DNA from: Pseudolabrys sp963742345
Lineage (GTDB): Bacteria; Pseudomonadota; Alphaproteobacteria; Rhizobiales; Xanthobacteraceae
DNA length: 64,000 bases
Direction: 5' to 3'
Assembly: GCA_963742345.1 (NCBI GenBank)
Contig: CAVULO010000015.1
Location: 310,001 to 374,000, forward strand
The translations under genes were made by a program, and so were the position numbers. Below the pieces are notes generated by a model. The model made no database searches, was not told the origin of the DNA, and saw only the letters and a program-made list of their open reading frames with translations. The number at the start of each line of letters is the position of its first letter. The first letter of the stretch is position 1. Of this stretch, positions 63,067-64,000 are shown one piece after another.

Positions 63067-63579
63067 ATGAGCATCATCGAGATCATTAAAGGCGCTTCCA
63101 GGCCGGCGGCTGTCGCCATTGCGTTGATCGCTTTCAACCCAGTCGCCGATGCGCAGCAGACGTCGGCGGCGGCCATTCAGACGGCTAAGGAAGTCGTAAC
63201 TGCTACCGGTGCTATGGCGCTGTTCACTCCATTAATCCCCGGCGTAATTGAGCAAGCGAAGAATCTGTTTCTTCAGCAAAACCCAGGCCTGAGCAAGGAT
63301 CTCAGCGAGATTACCACCAAAATGCGTGCTGATCTGGAGCCGCGTTTTAGCGAGCTGACATCTGAGGTGGCCAAGCTTTATGCAACTCACTTCAACGAAG
63401 TGGAACTCAAAGAGCTGTTGGCATTCTACAAGACACCAGTTGGCATGAAGCTGATTAGCGAACAGCCGAAGATCGGCGATGAAGGCCTGAGATTTGCGCA
63501 GACCTGGGCGAACAATCTTTCCGACGAGGTAATTGCAAAAATGCGCGACGAACTGAAGAAACGGGGCCACGCGCTTTGA
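63067..63579 (+). CDS. DUF2059 periplasmic protein
   Basis: 170 residues. Signal peptide (cleaved near VADAQQ) then helical DUF2059 domain: VAKLYATHFNEVELKELLAF, YKTPVGMKLISEQP and FAQTWANNLSDEVIAKM. GGAG-like site before ATG. Widespread in alphaproteobacteria, role unknown. Same strand as rpiA, 15 bases apart, ahead of gor. Confidence 0.88.
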   Translation: MSIIEIIKGASRPAAVAIALIAFNPVADAQQTSAAAIQTAKEVVTATGAMALFTPLIPGVIEQAKNLFLQQNPGLSKDLSEITTKMRADLEPRFSELTSEVAKLYATHFNEVELKELLAFYKTPVGMKLISEQPKIGDEGLRFAQTWANNLSDEVIAKMRDELKKRGHAL

Positions 63580-63634
63580 TGGTCTATTGCCAGCGATCGG
63601 TCCGACGGTCGTGGCAAATTGATGGCCGCGACTA

Positions 63635-64000
63635 ATGGCGGACCACGACGTCGATCTTTTCGTCATTGGGGCGGGCTCGGGCGGCGTCCGTGCCGCGCGC
63701 GTTGCCGCCAGTTATGGCGCACGCGTGATGATCGCCGAGGAATATCGTGTCGGCGGCACTTGCGTCATCCGGGGTTGCGTTCCCAAGAAGCTCCTCGTCT
63801 ACGCTTCGCGATTTTCGGAAGAGTTTGAAGATGCTGCCGGTTACGGTTGGAGTGTGGGGGAGCCAATATTCCATTGGCCGGCACTGATTGCCAATAAGGA
63901 TCGCGAGATTGCCCGTCTCGAATCCGCTTACATCAGCACGCTCGAACGCTTCAATGTTACTCTCGTCAAAAGCCGAGCCGCTCTCGAAGATGCCCATACT
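63635..64000 (+). CDS. gor: Glutathione-disulfide reductase, 5' part
   Basis: First 122 codons from ATG 63635; the rest lies outside the window. FAD motif FVIGAGSGGVRAARVAASYG and the redox-active disulfide GGTCVIRGCVPKK (Cys43, Cys48) match glutathione reductase rather than lipoamide dehydrogenase (GCVPKK with the RGC variant). Maintains reduced glutathione, plausible partner of the GST at 51581. Confidence 0.9.
   Translation, partial: MADHDVDLFVIGAGSGGVRAARVAASYGARVMIAEEYRVGGTCVIRGCVPKKLLVYASRFSEEFEDAAGYGWSVGEPIFHWPALIANKDREIARLESAYISTLERFNVTLVKSRAALEDAHT

Overview
The window reads as chromosomal DNA of a GC-rich alphaproteobacterium of the Hyphomicrobiales (Rhizobiales), most like the Bradyrhizobiaceae/Xanthobacteraceae group. 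Supporting signs are the ccmI-ccmE-ccmF-ccmH order, glnE beside a PleC-like kinase, several small proteins of a type common in Bradyrhizobium-like genomes, a canonical CtrA box, and a dispersed hairpin element. This placement is inference from gene content; there is no rRNA gene in the window. I saw no tRNA, rRNA or CRISPR array.

Layout. 0-14.6 kb is accessory-rich: the end of a VPLPA/PEP-CTERM secreted protein, a PPOX-family protein, two methyltransferases, a lactonase-like MBL hydrolase, a three-GAF histidine kinase broken by two close indels, two overlapping VKOR-like genes, small secreted proteins, two Flp pilins, a Tat-exported ABC binding protein and a trypsin-like protease. 14.7-17.9 kb is a phage-derived island: Gp157, a Rad52-type annealing protein fused to an HNH-like domain, and a GPRT-type protein in one operon, facing a small XRE regulator whose upstream region carries two operator-like sequences. 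18.2-21.4 kb holds a nitroreductase and a PepSY-like/OmpR/kinase module. 21.5-34.8 kb is housekeeping: glycine-zipper lipoprotein, a conserved unknown behind a CtrA box, ccmIEFH, a DegP protease, a second OmpR/kinase pair and glnE. 34.8-41.4 kb on the minus strand carries a PAS kinase, pepN and a CDF transporter.

41.4-46.0 kb is the most unusual metabolic unit: an acyl-adenylating ligase, a free-standing acyl carrier protein, an E2/CAT-fold acyltransferase without lipoyl domain, and a Gfo/Idh/MocA oxidoreductase, with an isoprenylcysteine-methyltransferase-like membrane protein upstream. 46-54.4 kb holds a secreted hydrolase, dusA, a TauE permease, a retropepsin-like membrane protease, a DUF1289 protein, a kinase, a GST, a beta-hydroxyacid dehydrogenase and mrp. 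54.6-59.4 kb is a TRAP transporter locus with two DctP paralogues convergent on dctQM. The end carries moaA, a lipoprotein, gph, rpiA, a DUF2059 protein and the start of gor.

Data quality matters here. Single-base indels break at least nine genes, and about sixteen of some twenty-one fall between 53.5 and 59.4 kb. When they are corrected, every reconstructed gene has a length divisible by three and the expected conserved sequence. Read errors are therefore the simplest explanation, and the broken genes should be treated as probably intact until reads are checked.
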